A DNA stretch of 64,000 nt from Hahella sp. HNIBRBA332. Lineage in GTDB: Bacteria; Pseudomonadota; Gammaproteobacteria; Pseudomonadales; Oleiphilaceae. Position 1 is the stretch's first letter. Each line of letters starts with the position of its first letter. The DNA lies in NCBI RefSeq assembly GCF_030719035.1, contig NZ_CP132203.1:3924501-3988500 (forward strand), read 5' to 3'. The notes beneath the pieces were generated by a model that was not told where the DNA came from, searched no databases, and saw only the letters and a program-made list of their open reading frames with translations. A program made the position numbers and the translations under genes. Below, piece by piece: positions 26,725 through 36,814 of the stretch.

Positions 26725-28248
26725 TCAGTCCGCCAACGGACGCATATGAGGGAATAAAATAACGTCTCTAATTGAGGGCGAATCGGTCAGCAGCATCACT
26801 AGTCGATCTATGCCAATACCCTCACCTGCGGTCGGCGGCATACCGTGCTCCAACGCAGTGATGTAGTCTTCGTCGAAGAACATCGCTTCGTCGTCACCCG
26901 CTTCTTTCTCCGCCACTTGCTTACGGAAGCGCTCAGCCTGATCTTCCGGATCATTCAACTCCGAAAATCCGTTGGCGATTTCTCTGCCGCCCACGAAAAA
27001 CTCAAACCGGTCAGTGACGAAAGGATTATCGTCATTGCGACGCGCCAGCGGTGATACTTCCGTCGGGTACTCAGTAATAAAGGTCGGCTGCATCAAACGA
27101 TGCTCGACGGTCTTTTCGAAGATTTCGATTTGAATCTTGCCCAAGCCCCAGGATGCTTTAAGAGGAATACCCAGGTCAGTCGCCACCTTTTTGGCGCCGT
27201 CCATATTGTCAATGTCAGCCAGCGACAATCCAGGATTGAAGTGCAGAATCGACTCCACGACTGTCATGCGCAGGAAAGGCTTGCCGAAGTCATAGACGAT
27301 TTCATCGACCACCTCGCCATCCGCATTCTTGGATGTATTGCGCACTTCCGTCGTTCCCAGCGCTTCCTGAGCCACCCAACGCAGCATTTCCTCGGTCAGG
27401 TTCATCAGGTCTTTGTAGTCGGCGAACGCCTGGTAGAATTCGATCATTGTGAATTCAGGATTATGGCGGGTGGACAAGCCCTCATTACGGAAGTTGCGGT
27501 TAATTTCAAACACCCGCTCAAAGCCGCCCACAACCAGACGCTTCAGGTAAAGCTCCGGCGCTATACGCAGGAACATCTCAATATCCAGAGCATTGTGATA
27601 GGTCACAAAGGGACGCGCCGTAGCGCCGCCAGGTATGACCTGCAACATCGGCGTCTCCGCCTCAATAAAGTCACGCTTGGCAAGGAAGTAGCGAATACTT
27701 TCGATCACTTTGGAGCGAATACGGAAGGTTTCCCGCGCTTCTTCATTGGTGATCAGGTCCAGATAGCGCTGGCGATAACGCATTTCCGTGTTGGTCAAAC
27801 CTTTATGTTTGTCCGGCAAAGGACGCAACGCCTTCACCATCAAACGCGGGTTTTCCATATTTACGTACAGATCGCCCTTGCCTGATTTATGCAGAGCGCC
27901 TTCTGCCGCCACAATATCGCCCAAATCCCACAACTTGACGTTTTCCAGCTGCTCTGGCGGCAAACCTTTACGATCAATGTACAGCTGAATACGCCCTGTC
28001 ATGTCCTGTATGACGACAAAAGGTCCACGCATCGCCATGATTCGTCCAGACACCCTGGCGCGCACGCCAGATTCTTCCAGCTCTTCCTTGCTTTTATCAC
28101 CATAACGAGCCTGCAGGTCTGCACAATAGCTGTCGCGACGAAAATCATTCGGAAACGCCTGCCCCTTTTCCCGCAACTTACCCAGCTTGCCCCGGCGCTC
28201 AGCGATCAGTTTGTTTTCATCTATTGCAGGATTTTGGTTCTCTGTCAT
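26725..28248 (-). CDS. lysS: lysyl-tRNA synthetase, class II
   Basis: Charges tRNA-Lys. The 507 residues have an N-terminal OB anticodon-binding domain (about 70-150), class II motif 2 (FRNEGLSTRHNPEFTMIEFYQA) and motif 3 near the end (GIGIDRLVMLL). The pair prfB-lysS is conserved in E. coli and relatives. No T-box or other leader element was seen, as expected for this group. Confidence 0.97.
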   Translation of the reverse strand: MTENQNPAIDENKLIAERRGKLGKLREKGQAFPNDFRRDSYCADLQARYGDKSKEELEESGVRARVSGRIMAMRGPFVVIQDMTGRIQLYIDRKGLPPEQLENVKLWDLGDIVAAEGALHKSGKGDLYVNMENPRLMVKALRPLPDKHKGLTNTEMRYRQRYLDLITNEEARETFRIRSKVIESIRYFLAKRDFIEAETPMLQVIPGGATARPFVTYHNALDIEMFLRIAPELYLKRLVVGGFERVFEINRNFRNEGLSTRHNPEFTMIEFYQAFADYKDLMNLTEEMLRWVAQEALGTTEVRNTSKNADGEVVDEIVYDFGKPFLRMTVVESILHFNPGLSLADIDNMDGAKKVATDLGIPLKASWGLGKIQIEIFEKTVEHRLMQPTFITEYPTEVSPLARRNDDNPFVTDRFEFFVGGREIANGFSELNDPEDQAERFRKQVAEKEAGDDEAMFFDEDYITALEHGMPPTAGEGIGIDRLVMLLTDSPSIRDVILFPHMRPLAD

Positions 28249-28319
28249 GGTTTGTTTAATCCACTATTTATCAATCAATTGGCAAAAATTACGGGTCGAG
28301 ACATAAGCGAAGGGCCTGA

Positions 28320-29418
28320 TTACAGGCCCTGCTTCAAACTCGCCTCGATAAACTCATCAATATCGCCGTCAAGCACCGCCTGACAATTGGAGTTTTCTAC
28401 GGACGTACGCAAGTCTTTAATACGCGACTGGTCCAATACGTAAGACCGGATCTGGCTGCCCCAACCAATATCGGACTTACTATCTTCCAGCTGTTGCGCT
28501 TCAGCATTGCGCTTTTGTATTTCAAGCTCATACAGCTTCGCTTTCAGCTGCTTCATCGCCTGATCTTTGTTTTTGTGCTGAGAACGATCGTTCTGGCACT
28601 GCGTCACGATGCCGGAGGGCATGTGCGTAATACGTACGGCGGACTCAGTCCGGTTAACGTGCTGACCACCGGCGCCTGAGGCGCGATAGACGTCGATGCG
28701 CAGATCCGCCGGATTGATATCGATTTCGATATCGTCATCCACTTCCGGTGAGACAAACACGGACGCAAAAGAAGTATGGCGACGATTGCCGGAGTCAAAT
28801 GGCGACTTACGCACCAACCGGTGTACGCCCGTTTCCGTGCGCAGCCACCCATAAGCGTATTCACCCTGGAAGTGAATCGTGGCGCTTTTAATACCAGCCA
28901 CTTCACCGGGAGATTCCTCGATCAAGTCTGTTTTGAATCCACGACGCTCGCCCCAACGCAGATACATACGCAGCATCATGCTCGCCCAATCCTGCGCTTC
29001 AGTGCCGCCGGAACCCGCCTGAATATCCAGGTAGGCGTTATTGGGATCCATTTCTCCCGCAAACATCCGACGGAACTCCAAGGTCTCCACCTGTGCGCGG
29101 ATTGATTCCAATTCGGTTTCCACTTCAGCAACCGCATCCGCATCCTGCTCTTCCACCGCCATATCCAGCAAGTCGGAGCAATCCGTCAATCCGCCGGTCA
29201 CGTCATCGACGGTTTTAACCACCACTTCAAGGGAAGAACGCTCTTTACCAAGACCCTGCGCACGCTCAGGATTATTCCACACGCTGGGGTCTTCGAGCTC
29301 CCTTTCTACTTCAACCAGACGCTCTTTCTTGACGTCGTAGTCAAAGATACCTCCGTAAAGATTCTACGCGGGTGCGCAAGTCCTTGATGGTATTAACTAT
29401 TGGATTCACTTCTAACAT
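28320..29418 (-). CDS. prfB: peptide chain release factor 2, with programmed +1 frameshift
   Basis: Recognises UGA and UAA stop codons. Translation starts at the ATG at 29418, reads 25 codons (MLEVNPIVNTIKDLRTRV..., ending LRRYL), meets an in-frame TGA at 29343-29341 and continues after skipping base 29343 with GAC TAC GAC. The full protein is about 365 residues. The main frame contains SPF in RKSPFDSGNRRHT, which reads the stop codon, and GAGGQHVNRTES with the catalytic GGQ. Coordinates include the skipped base. Upstream of lysS. Confidence 0.95.
29341..29356 (-). promoter_or_regulatory. prfB +1 frameshift site
   Basis: On the minus strand the site reads CGG AGG TAT CTT TGA C, with a Shine-Dalgarno-like CGGAGG three bases before the slippery CTT and the UGA stop. 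Low RF2 lets the ribosome slip +1, so RF2 controls its own level. The common form in E. coli is AGG GGG TAT CTT TGA C; here the SD element is shifted to GGAGG. Confidence 0.93.
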
Positions 29419-29451
29419 AATCGTCGGGGCCTCAAAAAGCAGTTGAAACGG

Positions 29452-29468
29452 CGGCGGATCATCCGCCG
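29452..29468. repeat. hairpin between recJ and prfB
   Basis: Near-perfect palindrome CGGCGGAT-C-ATCCGCCG. In the minus direction it is followed by GCCGTTTC and a later T stretch, so it could be a weak terminator for recJ. Plus-strand flank has no T tract. Confidence 0.4.
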
Positions 29469-29540
29469 ACCGTAAAGAAAGCCCGCTATTGTAAACAAAC
29501 TGAACAGTGAGTTACACCTAGGAAAAGACGATAGACAGGC

Positions 29541-31292
29541 CTAATTACAAGGCTCCAGATACTCAATTAGCAGTTGCAGATTGCTATGTCCGCGGAATTC
29601 ATTTACGTCGAGCCTGAAAACCACCTTCACCCGATCCCATTCACTGAACGGCGTCGCGGGATCAATATTAAAGTATATAGCGTCATAGCAGTTGCCTGAG
29701 CGATGATCCGCCAGCGTCATTTTGAGATGGCGCTCGCCGACAATTCGGCAACTGGCGATACGGAACTGGCCCTCAAACAAGGGTTCCGGGAAGGATTGCC
29801 CCCACGGCCCCGCATTCTTCAAAGTAATCGCCATATTCATGCAAAGTTCTTCGGGAGACAGCTCACCATCCGTCAAGAGCTTCGCCTGCAGGTCGTCCAC
29901 ACTTACAGCCGCTGCGACAACCTCTTGAAACGCCTCCGAAAAAGCGGTGAAATTTTCTGGCCGCAGAGACAACCCCGCCGCCATAGCGTGACCACCAAAC
30001 TTGGATAATAGCCCACTATGCTTAGTCGCCACAGCATCCAACGCATCGCGAATATGCAATCCAGGTATTGATCGGGCCGACCCTTTAAGCTCGCCATTGT
30101 CTCCCGGCGCAAAAGCAATGACCGGGCGGTGCATGCGATCCTTGATGCGAGAAGCCAGAATCCCCACCACGCCCTGATGCCAGCTTTCATCATAAAGACA
30201 CACTGCGGCCGGAGGGTTGTCGTAAGTCCAGTTCATGCGGTCCAGAATCGATAGCGCCTGAGCCTGCATGTCACGCTCTATTTCTTTGCGCGCCTGATTT
30301 AATCCATCAAGCTCCTGCGCAATCATCAAGGCCTTGGCGGGGTCCTCCGTCAACAGCAACTCTATGCCGACGGTCATATCTTCCAGACGTCCGGCTGCAT
30401 TGAGCCTCGGAGCAATTGCGAATCCCAGGTCAGAAGCGCTAAGTTTTTCCTGACTGCGTCCAGCCACTTGCAGTAGAGCATTAATGCCGGGACGACAGCG
30501 CTTGGCGCGGATGCGCCGGAGACCCTGCTCTACCAGTATGCGGTTATTGGCGTCCAAAGACACAACATCGGCCACTGTCCCCAGTGCGACTAAATCCAAT
30601 AAATTAGCCAGATTGGGCTCTATCATACCGGTAGCGGCGAACCACCCCTTATCACGCAGCGCCTGCCGCAACGCCAGCATCACGTAGAAAATCACCCCAA
30701 CCCCGGCGATAGACTTGCTGGGAAAGTCGCAACCCGGTTGATTAGGGTTAACAATGGCGTCAGCTTCCGGCAACTCGTCACCCGCCAAGTGATGGTCTGT
30801 CACAATGACTCGCAATCCCGCCCGCTTGGCGGCTTTGACGCCTTCAATGCTGGCGATGCCGTTATCCACCGTAATCAACACATCCGGCTGACGTGACAGC
30901 GCCACTTCTACAATCTCTGGAGAAAGGCCATAGCCGAACTCAAAACGATTAGGGACAATGTAGTCCACATAAGCAGCGCCAAACATACGCAGCGCCAGCA
31001 CCCCCAAAGCTGTGCTGGTTGCGCCGTCAGCGTCAAAGTCGCCTACGAAAATAATGCGCTGGTTGCGCTGCAAGGCTTCCGCAAGAATAGCCGCAGCGCT
31101 TTGCGCGCCAGCCAGACTATCCAATTGCAGCAAATGGCTTAATGAATACTCTAACTCATCGCAACTGGCGACGCCTCTGGCGGCATAGATCCGTTGCAGC
31201 ACGGGAGGAAGTCCAGAATGATTAAGGAATTCCATCGGGACAGGGCGACGTTCAATACGTTTTTTCGGTATGGTTTGGGAGAGCTCGCTCAC
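29541..31292 (-). CDS. recJ: single-stranded-DNA-specific exonuclease RecJ
   Basis: 5'-3' ssDNA exonuclease in recombination, mismatch and base excision repair. The 583-residue protein has the DHH-family metal motifs GDFDADGATST, VTVDNG and TDHHLAGDELP, the DHHA1 region (GGHAMAAGLSL near residue 450) and a C-terminal OB domain. The start is GTG. Lies between thrC and prfB, as in many gammaproteobacteria. Confidence 0.96.
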   Translation of the reverse strand: MSELSQTIPKKRIERRPVPMEFLNHSGLPPVLQRIYAARGVASCDELEYSLSHLLQLDSLAGAQSAAAILAEALQRNQRIIFVGDFDADGATSTALGVLALRMFGAAYVDYIVPNRFEFGYGLSPEIVEVALSRQPDVLITVDNGIASIEGVKAAKRAGLRVIVTDHHLAGDELPEADAIVNPNQPGCDFPSKSIAGVGVIFYVMLALRQALRDKGWFAATGMIEPNLANLLDLVALGTVADVVSLDANNRILVEQGLRRIRAKRCRPGINALLQVAGRSQEKLSASDLGFAIAPRLNAAGRLEDMTVGIELLLTEDPAKALMIAQELDGLNQARKEIERDMQAQALSILDRMNWTYDNPPAAVCLYDESWHQGVVGILASRIKDRMHRPVIAFAPGDNGELKGSARSIPGLHIRDALDAVATKHSGLLSKFGGHAMAAGLSLRPENFTAFSEAFQEVVAAAVSVDDLQAKLLTDGELSPEELCMNMAITLKNAGPWGQSFPEPLFEGQFRIASCRIVGERHLKMTLADHRSGNCYDAIYFNIDPATPFSEWDRVKVVFRLDVNEFRGHSNLQLLIEYLEPCN

Positions 31293-31379
31293 CGGCTATC
31301 CAGTTTGTTGACTAGCTTAATAGGAATGGCTCGTGACGGAACCATGTAAATAGTCGCCGCCACGGTCTGTCAATGGAGA

Positions 31380-32774
31380 TTATTTCTTGAGCTGATCCTG
31401 CACAAAGCGCTGAACCGCCTGCAAGTCATTCGGCAACACCGTGAAGCGCTCCTCTCTGTCGAACAAGTCCGACATATGAGCCGGTAGCTTCGGCTCTTCC
31501 TCTACGCCGGCTTTAGCCACGGCTTCTGGGAATTTCGCAGCGTGCGCAGTAGCCAGAATCACCATTGGCGCATTTTTGTCCCGGCGGCAGGCCCGGGCAG
31601 CTTTAATGCCGATCGCTGTATGTGGGTCCACAATCTCTTCCGTTTCGGCATAAATCTGAGCGATACTCGCCAATGTGGTTTCATCATCCACAGCATAGGA
31701 GTCAAACAACTCCCTGGCATGACGCCAGCGGTACTCCTCGATTGCAACATCCTCTTTGTTCATCTTCTCCATAAGCTCCGCCAACAAAGAGCCATTGCGA
31801 CCATGTAGATCAAACAAAAGGCGCTCAAAGTTGCTGGACACGACAATATCCATACTTGGAGATAACGTATGCTGTAACGGCTGCAGGTTGTACTGATTAT
31901 TGCTCATAAAACGATGCAGCACGTCATTGCGATTGGTAGCGATGACCAACTGGTTCACAGGCAAGCCCATATTGCGCGCCAGGTAACCCGCAAAGATATC
32001 GCCAAAATTCCCTGTAGGCACGGAGAAAGCGACGCTACGGTGAGGCGCCCCCACACTCAGTCCCGCATGGAAGTAGTATACGATCTGCGCCATAATCCGC
32101 GCCCAGTTGATCGAGTTCACTGCAACAAGAGGGCGGCCATCCAGAAACGACTGATCACCAAAACTCGCCTTCACCATCCGCTGACAGTCGTCGAAGTTAC
32201 CTTCGACCGCCAGGTTATGGACATTGGCGCCCGGCGCCGTCGTCATTTGTCTACGCTGAACTTCAGAGACGCGACCATGTGGATGAAGAATGAAAATATC
32301 GACATGCTTGGAATGACGGCATCCTTCAATCGCCGCAGAGCCGGTATCGCCGGAAGTCGCTCCCAGAATCGCCACTTTTTGGCCGCGTTTTTCAAGGAAA
32401 TGATCGACCAGACGTCCCAGCAGTTGCAGCGCGTAATCTTTAAACGCCAGAGTGGGACCATGAAAAAGCTCCATCACCCACTCATTCGCTGAAATCTGCT
32501 TCAGAGGAGCCATCGCGGAATGAGCAAATTCAGAGTACGCGTCATTGACAATGGCGGAGAACTCTTCAACTGACAGAGAACCCTCCACGAATGGATACAT
32601 GACCTTGACCGCCAACTCCGGGTAACTCAACCCGGCCCAAGAGGCAATCTCCTCCGGGTTAAAATGAGGTAGAAACTCAGGTACGTACAGGCCGCCATCC
32701 GAAGCCAACCCGGTCAACAGAACCTCTTCAAAGTTAAGCGCAGGCGCTTTGCCTCTGGTGCTTACATACTTCAC
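31380..32774 (-). CDS. thrC: threonine synthase
   Basis: PLP enzyme that converts O-phosphohomoserine to threonine. The 464 residues contain the PLP-lysine region LAFKDYALQLLG, GATSGDTGSAAIEG and the conserved N-terminal SDGGLYVPE. It belongs to the longer (subclass 2) bacterial form. The start is GTG (KYVSTRGKAPALNFEEVL). It follows hom by about 100 bases; together they form the threonine branch. There is no thrA/thrB here. Confidence 0.95.
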   Translation of the reverse strand: MKYVSTRGKAPALNFEEVLLTGLASDGGLYVPEFLPHFNPEEIASWAGLSYPELAVKVMYPFVEGSLSVEEFSAIVNDAYSEFAHSAMAPLKQISANEWVMELFHGPTLAFKDYALQLLGRLVDHFLEKRGQKVAILGATSGDTGSAAIEGCRHSKHVDIFILHPHGRVSEVQRRQMTTAPGANVHNLAVEGNFDDCQRMVKASFGDQSFLDGRPLVAVNSINWARIMAQIVYYFHAGLSVGAPHRSVAFSVPTGNFGDIFAGYLARNMGLPVNQLVIATNRNDVLHRFMSNNQYNLQPLQHTLSPSMDIVVSSNFERLLFDLHGRNGSLLAELMEKMNKEDVAIEEYRWRHARELFDSYAVDDETTLASIAQIYAETEEIVDPHTAIGIKAARACRRDKNAPMVILATAHAAKFPEAVAKAGVEEEPKLPAHMSDLFDREERFTVLPNDLQAVQRFVQDQLKK

Positions 32775-32877
32775 GATTTAAACCCTTTGCCTTTAGCGCA
32801 ACGCCAATTACCGCACTGCGCGTTCATCTAATACTGTTAATCGAAAACCCTGCACCAGCAAGGCTTTCTAAATTTAT

Positions 32878-34173
32878 TCAACTGAATGATTCAACGCGAA
32901 TGCGCGTCACTTTACCAACCACGTCAGGGAGCGCCTCAATCACCGCCAGTGCATGGTTCATATTCTTTTCCTGCACTCGATGAGTCAGCATAATCATGGG
33001 GATCAGCCCGTCATGCTGCTCGCTTTCCTTCTGCACGATCGACTCAATATTGATGCTGTGTTCACTCAGAATCTGAGCGACATTGGCTAATACCCCTGGG
33101 TGGTCCTGCACAAGGATACGCAAGTAATAAGCGCTAACCACCTCCTCTACTGGAACCACCTTAAGGTCGTTGAGGTGCTCAGGGTTATGCCCCAGAGAAG
33201 GAACGCCAACCGCCACGCCTTGACGCGACGCCCTGGCGATGTCCACCAAGTCCGCAACTACCGCGGATGCGGTAGCCTCAGCACCAGCGCCAGCGCCGTA
33301 GTACAGAGTCGGACCCACTGCATCGCCGTCGACCATCACAGCATTCATAACGCCATCGACTTTTGCGATCAACTGAGTTTCTGGCACCAATGTTGGGTGC
33401 ACACGCAGTTCGACACCGTGCTCCAAACGTCTCGCTATGCCCAGGTGCTTGATGCGATAACCGAACTCTTCCGCATACTGGACATCTTCAGGCGCAATCG
33501 CACTTATGCCTTCCGTATAGGCGCGCTTGAATTGCAACGGAATACCGAACGCGACAGACGCCAAAATGGTCAACTTATGCGCTGCGTCAATACCTTCTAC
33601 ATCAAACGTCGGATCCGCTTCAGCGTATCCTAATGCCTGCGCTTCTTTCAGCACATCCTCAAACGCGCGACCTTTGTCACGCATTTCCGTCAAAATGAAG
33701 TTGCCAGTGCCGTTAATAATTCCAGCCAGCCAGTTGATTCTATTCGCAGCAAGACCTTCACGCAGCGCCTTAATCACCGGCACACCACCGGCTACAGCCG
33801 CTTCAAACGCTACTGTGACGCCCTTGCGCGCCGCCAGCTCAAAAATTTCGCCGCCATACTCTGCGATTAGCGCCTTGTTGGCGGTAACCACATGTTTGCC
33901 GTTCTCGATCGCTTTGAGGATCAACTCTTTCGCGATTGTCGTGCCGCCAAGCAGCTCAACAACGACCTCCACTTCAGGGTCAGAAGTTACAGCGAAGATA
34001 TCAGTGGTAAATTGCGTTGAGTCCAGCTCACATGCAGGATTCATCCGACGGGATGCGACACGGATTACTTCAATAGCCATACCTGCACGCGCCGCAATAT
34101 CAACGCCATTGCGCGCCAGCACGTTAAAAGTTCCACTGCCTACAGTGCCCAATCCACAAATAGCTATTTTCAT
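32878..34173 (-). CDS. hom: homoserine dehydrogenase
   Basis: NAD(P)-dependent reduction of aspartate semialdehyde to homoserine. The 431 residues show the nucleotide-binding GLGTVGSGT, the active-site region NGTGNFILTEM and YAEADPTFDVEGIDAAHK, and a C-terminal ACT domain (about 350-425; HPGVLANVAQILSEH) for feedback by threonine. Monofunctional, without the aspartokinase part of ThrA. Upstream of thrC. Confidence 0.96.
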   Translation of the reverse strand: MKIAICGLGTVGSGTFNVLARNGVDIAARAGMAIEVIRVASRRMNPACELDSTQFTTDIFAVTSDPEVEVVVELLGGTTIAKELILKAIENGKHVVTANKALIAEYGGEIFELAARKGVTVAFEAAVAGGVPVIKALREGLAANRINWLAGIINGTGNFILTEMRDKGRAFEDVLKEAQALGYAEADPTFDVEGIDAAHKLTILASVAFGIPLQFKRAYTEGISAIAPEDVQYAEEFGYRIKHLGIARRLEHGVELRVHPTLVPETQLIAKVDGVMNAVMVDGDAVGPTLYYGAGAGAEATASAVVADLVDIARASRQGVAVGVPSLGHNPEHLNDLKVVPVEEVVSAYYLRILVQDHPGVLANVAQILSEHSINIESIVQKESEQHDGLIPMIMLTHRVQEKNMNHALAVIEALPDVVGKVTRIRVESFS

Positions 34174-34225
34174 CTACCACGTCTCCACAACATTACGCGC
34201 TTATTATGGCGCATTTAAGAGTGCC

Positions 34226-35416
34226 TTAATCCAGTATCAAACCATCACTACGAAACATCGCCTTGATGCCCCGGATCGCCTGTCGCGTACGATGTTCGTT
34301 TTCAATCAACGCGAACCGCACATACTCATCGCCATAATGGCCAAAGCCCAGGCCAGGAGATACCGCCACCTTAGCTTCCAGTAGCAGTTTTTTAGAAAAC
34401 TCCAGCGATCCCATATGACGATAGTGTTCAGGGATTTTCGCCCAGACAAACATGGTTGCTTTAGGCGGAGTCACATCCCAGCCAATACTATCTAAACCAC
34501 GACATAATACGTCGCGACGGGACTGATACATCGCTCGAATTTCTTCCACACAGGACTGATCCCCCTCCAGCGCAGCAATCGCCGCCACCTGAATTGGGGT
34601 AAAAGTACCGTAATCTAGATAAGACTTAATCCGAGCCAAAGCCGCTATCAGTTCTGCGTTGCCACAACAGAAGCCAACACGCCAGCCAGGCATATTATAG
34701 CTTTTAGACAGCGAGAAAAATTCCACCGCCACTTCTTTCGCCCCAGGGACTTGCAATATCGAAGGAGCCTTATAACCATCAAATACGATATCCGCATAAG
34801 CAATATCCTGCACAACCCAGATTTTGTGCTCTCGGGCGATGGCAATGACTTTTTCAAAAAAATCCAACTCAACACATTGAGATGTAGGGTTGCCAGGGAA
34901 GTTCAATACCAGCATTTTGGGGCGAGGCCATGAATCAAGAATCGCCTTTTCCAATTCAGTGAAAAAAGCGTCGGTATCCTCACCCAATGGAATATGCCGA
35001 ATATCCGCACCAGCAATAACAAATCCGTAAGGATGGATCGGATAACTAGGGTTCGGCACTAACACGGCATCTCCCGGCCCCATTGTCGCCAATGCTAAAT
35101 GGGCAAGTCCCTCTTTAGAGCCAATGGTGACTATCGCCTCTTTCTCCGGGTCCAAATCCACATCAAAGCGGTTTTTATACCAGCGGGCGATGGCTCTTCT
35201 CAGCCTGGGGATGCCTTTGGACTGGGAATAACGATGCGTATCATCCCGCTGCGCAGTTTCAGTCAGCTTGTCGACAATATGTTTGGGGGTAGGCTGGTCA
35301 GGATTACCCATGCCAAAGTCAATAATATCTTCCCCCCTCGCTCGCGCCTGCTGCTTGAGCTCCCCAACGATATTAAAAACATAGGGTGGCAAGCGACTGA
35401 TGCGCGGGAATTCCAT
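34226..35416 (-). CDS. alaC: alanine transaminase AlaC (class I aminotransferase)
   Basis: PLP aminotransferase making alanine from pyruvate and glutamate. The 396-residue protein has GMGNPDQPTPKHI near the N-terminus, NFPGNPTSQ and the PLP lysine in SLSKSYNMPGWRVG (near residue 237). Length and the N-terminal FPRISRLPPYVF fit the AlaC group rather than AspC. It lies 52 bases upstream of hom on the same strand, so its product may be co-made with the threonine genes. The AlaC substrate is inferred from family. Confidence 0.88.
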   Translation of the reverse strand: MEFPRISRLPPYVFNIVGELKQQARARGEDIIDFGMGNPDQPTPKHIVDKLTETAQRDDTHRYSQSKGIPRLRRAIARWYKNRFDVDLDPEKEAIVTIGSKEGLAHLALATMGPGDAVLVPNPSYPIHPYGFVIAGADIRHIPLGEDTDAFFTELEKAILDSWPRPKMLVLNFPGNPTSQCVELDFFEKVIAIAREHKIWVVQDIAYADIVFDGYKAPSILQVPGAKEVAVEFFSLSKSYNMPGWRVGFCCGNAELIAALARIKSYLDYGTFTPIQVAAIAALEGDQSCVEEIRAMYQSRRDVLCRGLDSIGWDVTPPKATMFVWAKIPEHYRHMGSLEFSKKLLLEAKVAVSPGLGFGHYGDEYVRFALIENEHRTRQAIRGIKAMFRSDGLILD

Positions 35417-35646
35417 TGCGATCTCCTGAACGGCAGAGAGTGAAGATTAAGATAAGTACATTATTGGGAACAGGCCACAATACCCCGCCCCCTGAAATGT
35501 GTCAACGCAGCGCTTATTTACAGGGAAAGAAAAAGAGATTTGCCCTTCTCCAATGCACCAGTTCAAGGAAAATGGCGCAGACAAAAAACTGTAGCTAACC
35601 TGTTAAGTAACTCCTTTTGACGCCCACTGATGTTGTGAAAATATTA

Positions 35647-35886
35647 ATGAATTATAAAGCTGGCAAACTAATCCAACTTCACTTAGCAAAAACCCTTCCA
35701 CTCATTCCACTGCTTATTGCAGGATGCGATAGCAGCACGCCCTTTACTGAGCTGAGCAACTATGAACTAAGTACGGAGTATCGAGCATGCCAAAAAGAAG
35801 GACTGTCTCCTGGCGGAGCCCAAAGATGCAACAACATTGAAAGGGAGTGCGAGATAAGAAGAAATGAGAAAAACTTTCGTTGCTAA
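35647..35886 (+). CDS. small putative lipoprotein
   Basis: 79 residues. The N-terminus has a hydrophobic stretch ending in LLIAGCDSS, which fits a lipobox (LIAG-Cys) for signal peptidase II. The rest is short and polar, with four more Cys (RACQ, QRCNN, RECE and a C-terminal Cys) that could form two disulfides. I chose the ATG at 35647; an in-frame TTG at 35617 would lengthen the charged lead. The ribosome-binding site is weak. It is the only plus-strand gene between alaC and dsbC. Function unknown. Confidence 0.6.
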   Translation: MNYKAGKLIQLHLAKTLPLIPLLIAGCDSSTPFTELSNYELSTEYRACQKEGLSPGGAQRCNNIERECEIRRNEKNFRC

Positions 35887-35922
35887 CGGAAGCCCTATCA
35901 CGAACTTCCGCTAGCCAACCCC

Positions 35923-36666
35923 CTATTTGATGTCCAGACCCAAACCTTTGGCGAGAGAGTCCGCAGGAACATATCCAGGGATTAAGCGCCCATCGTGCAA
36001 AACGATTGCAGGGGTGCCGCTAATACCAATTTGATTACCCAAATTGTACTGATCGGCAACTGGATTTTTGCAGTCCTTGGATACAGGGTTTTTACCCAGC
36101 TTCGCTTCTGTCATAGCCCCCTGCTGATCATCCGCACACCAAACAGAAACCATTTTTTGATAGCTTCCCGAACCCACTCCCGCACGAGGATACGCCAAAT
36201 AGTTAACCTGTACGCCCAGCTCATTTAAACGAGGAACTTCTTTATGAAGCTTCCGACAGTACCCACAGTCCACATCCGTAAAAACGGTGATAGATGCTTT
36301 TACCACCTCGGGCTTGAACACGATCATTTTTGACTCGTCAATTGAGTTAACCAATTCCGCACGAGTCTCTTCTCGCCGACGCTCCGCCAAGTTAGTAATT
36401 CGCCCCTCACTCACTTGATAAATATCGCCCGCCACAAAATATTGTCCATCAGCACTAGTGTACAGCAGTTGCGGATTATTGGACTCCACTTCATACACTC
36501 CCGGTATTGGGCTTGGACTAACCTTTAGGATTTTCAGCCCAGGCACAGCCTCAGCCAACCGCTGCTTGATCACTTTCACGGCTTGCTCTTGCTGCTCGTC
36601 GGCGCGCGCTCCGAAAGCGACCGACAGTGCCATTAATACCAATACAAAAGGGCGCATTACGTGCAT
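35923..36666 (-). CDS. dsbC: thiol:disulfide interchange protein DsbC
   Basis: Periplasmic disulfide isomerase. The 247 residues have a signal peptide (about 1-22, ending GARA), a dimerisation domain (about 25-85) and a thioredoxin-like domain with the active site DCGYCRKLH and cis-Pro loop GISGTPAIV. A second Cys pair (WCADD and DCKNP) matches the structural disulfide of DsbC. The ATG at 36666 has AAGG upstream; a second Met lies three codons in. Between xerD and hom, as in Pseudomonas. Confidence 0.95.
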   Translation of the reverse strand: MHVMRPFVLVLMALSVAFGARADEQQEQAVKVIKQRLAEAVPGLKILKVSPSPIPGVYEVESNNPQLLYTSADGQYFVAGDIYQVSEGRITNLAERRREETRAELVNSIDESKMIVFKPEVVKASITVFTDVDCGYCRKLHKEVPRLNELGVQVNYLAYPRAGVGSGSYQKMVSVWCADDQQGAMTEAKLGKNPVSKDCKNPVADQYNLGNQIGISGTPAIVLHDGRLIPGYVPADSLAKGLGLDIK

Positions 36667-36814
36667 GAATATACCTTCATCCGTTCTTGAATATATAATT
36701 AGACCCTAAAATTACACAAATGTTCCTATCAAAACTAGGTCAATTGTGTAACGTGAAATAGATTTAACCTTGCCTATTCAGACCACAGCTCAAATGAAGT
36801 AAATACGCAAAAAA

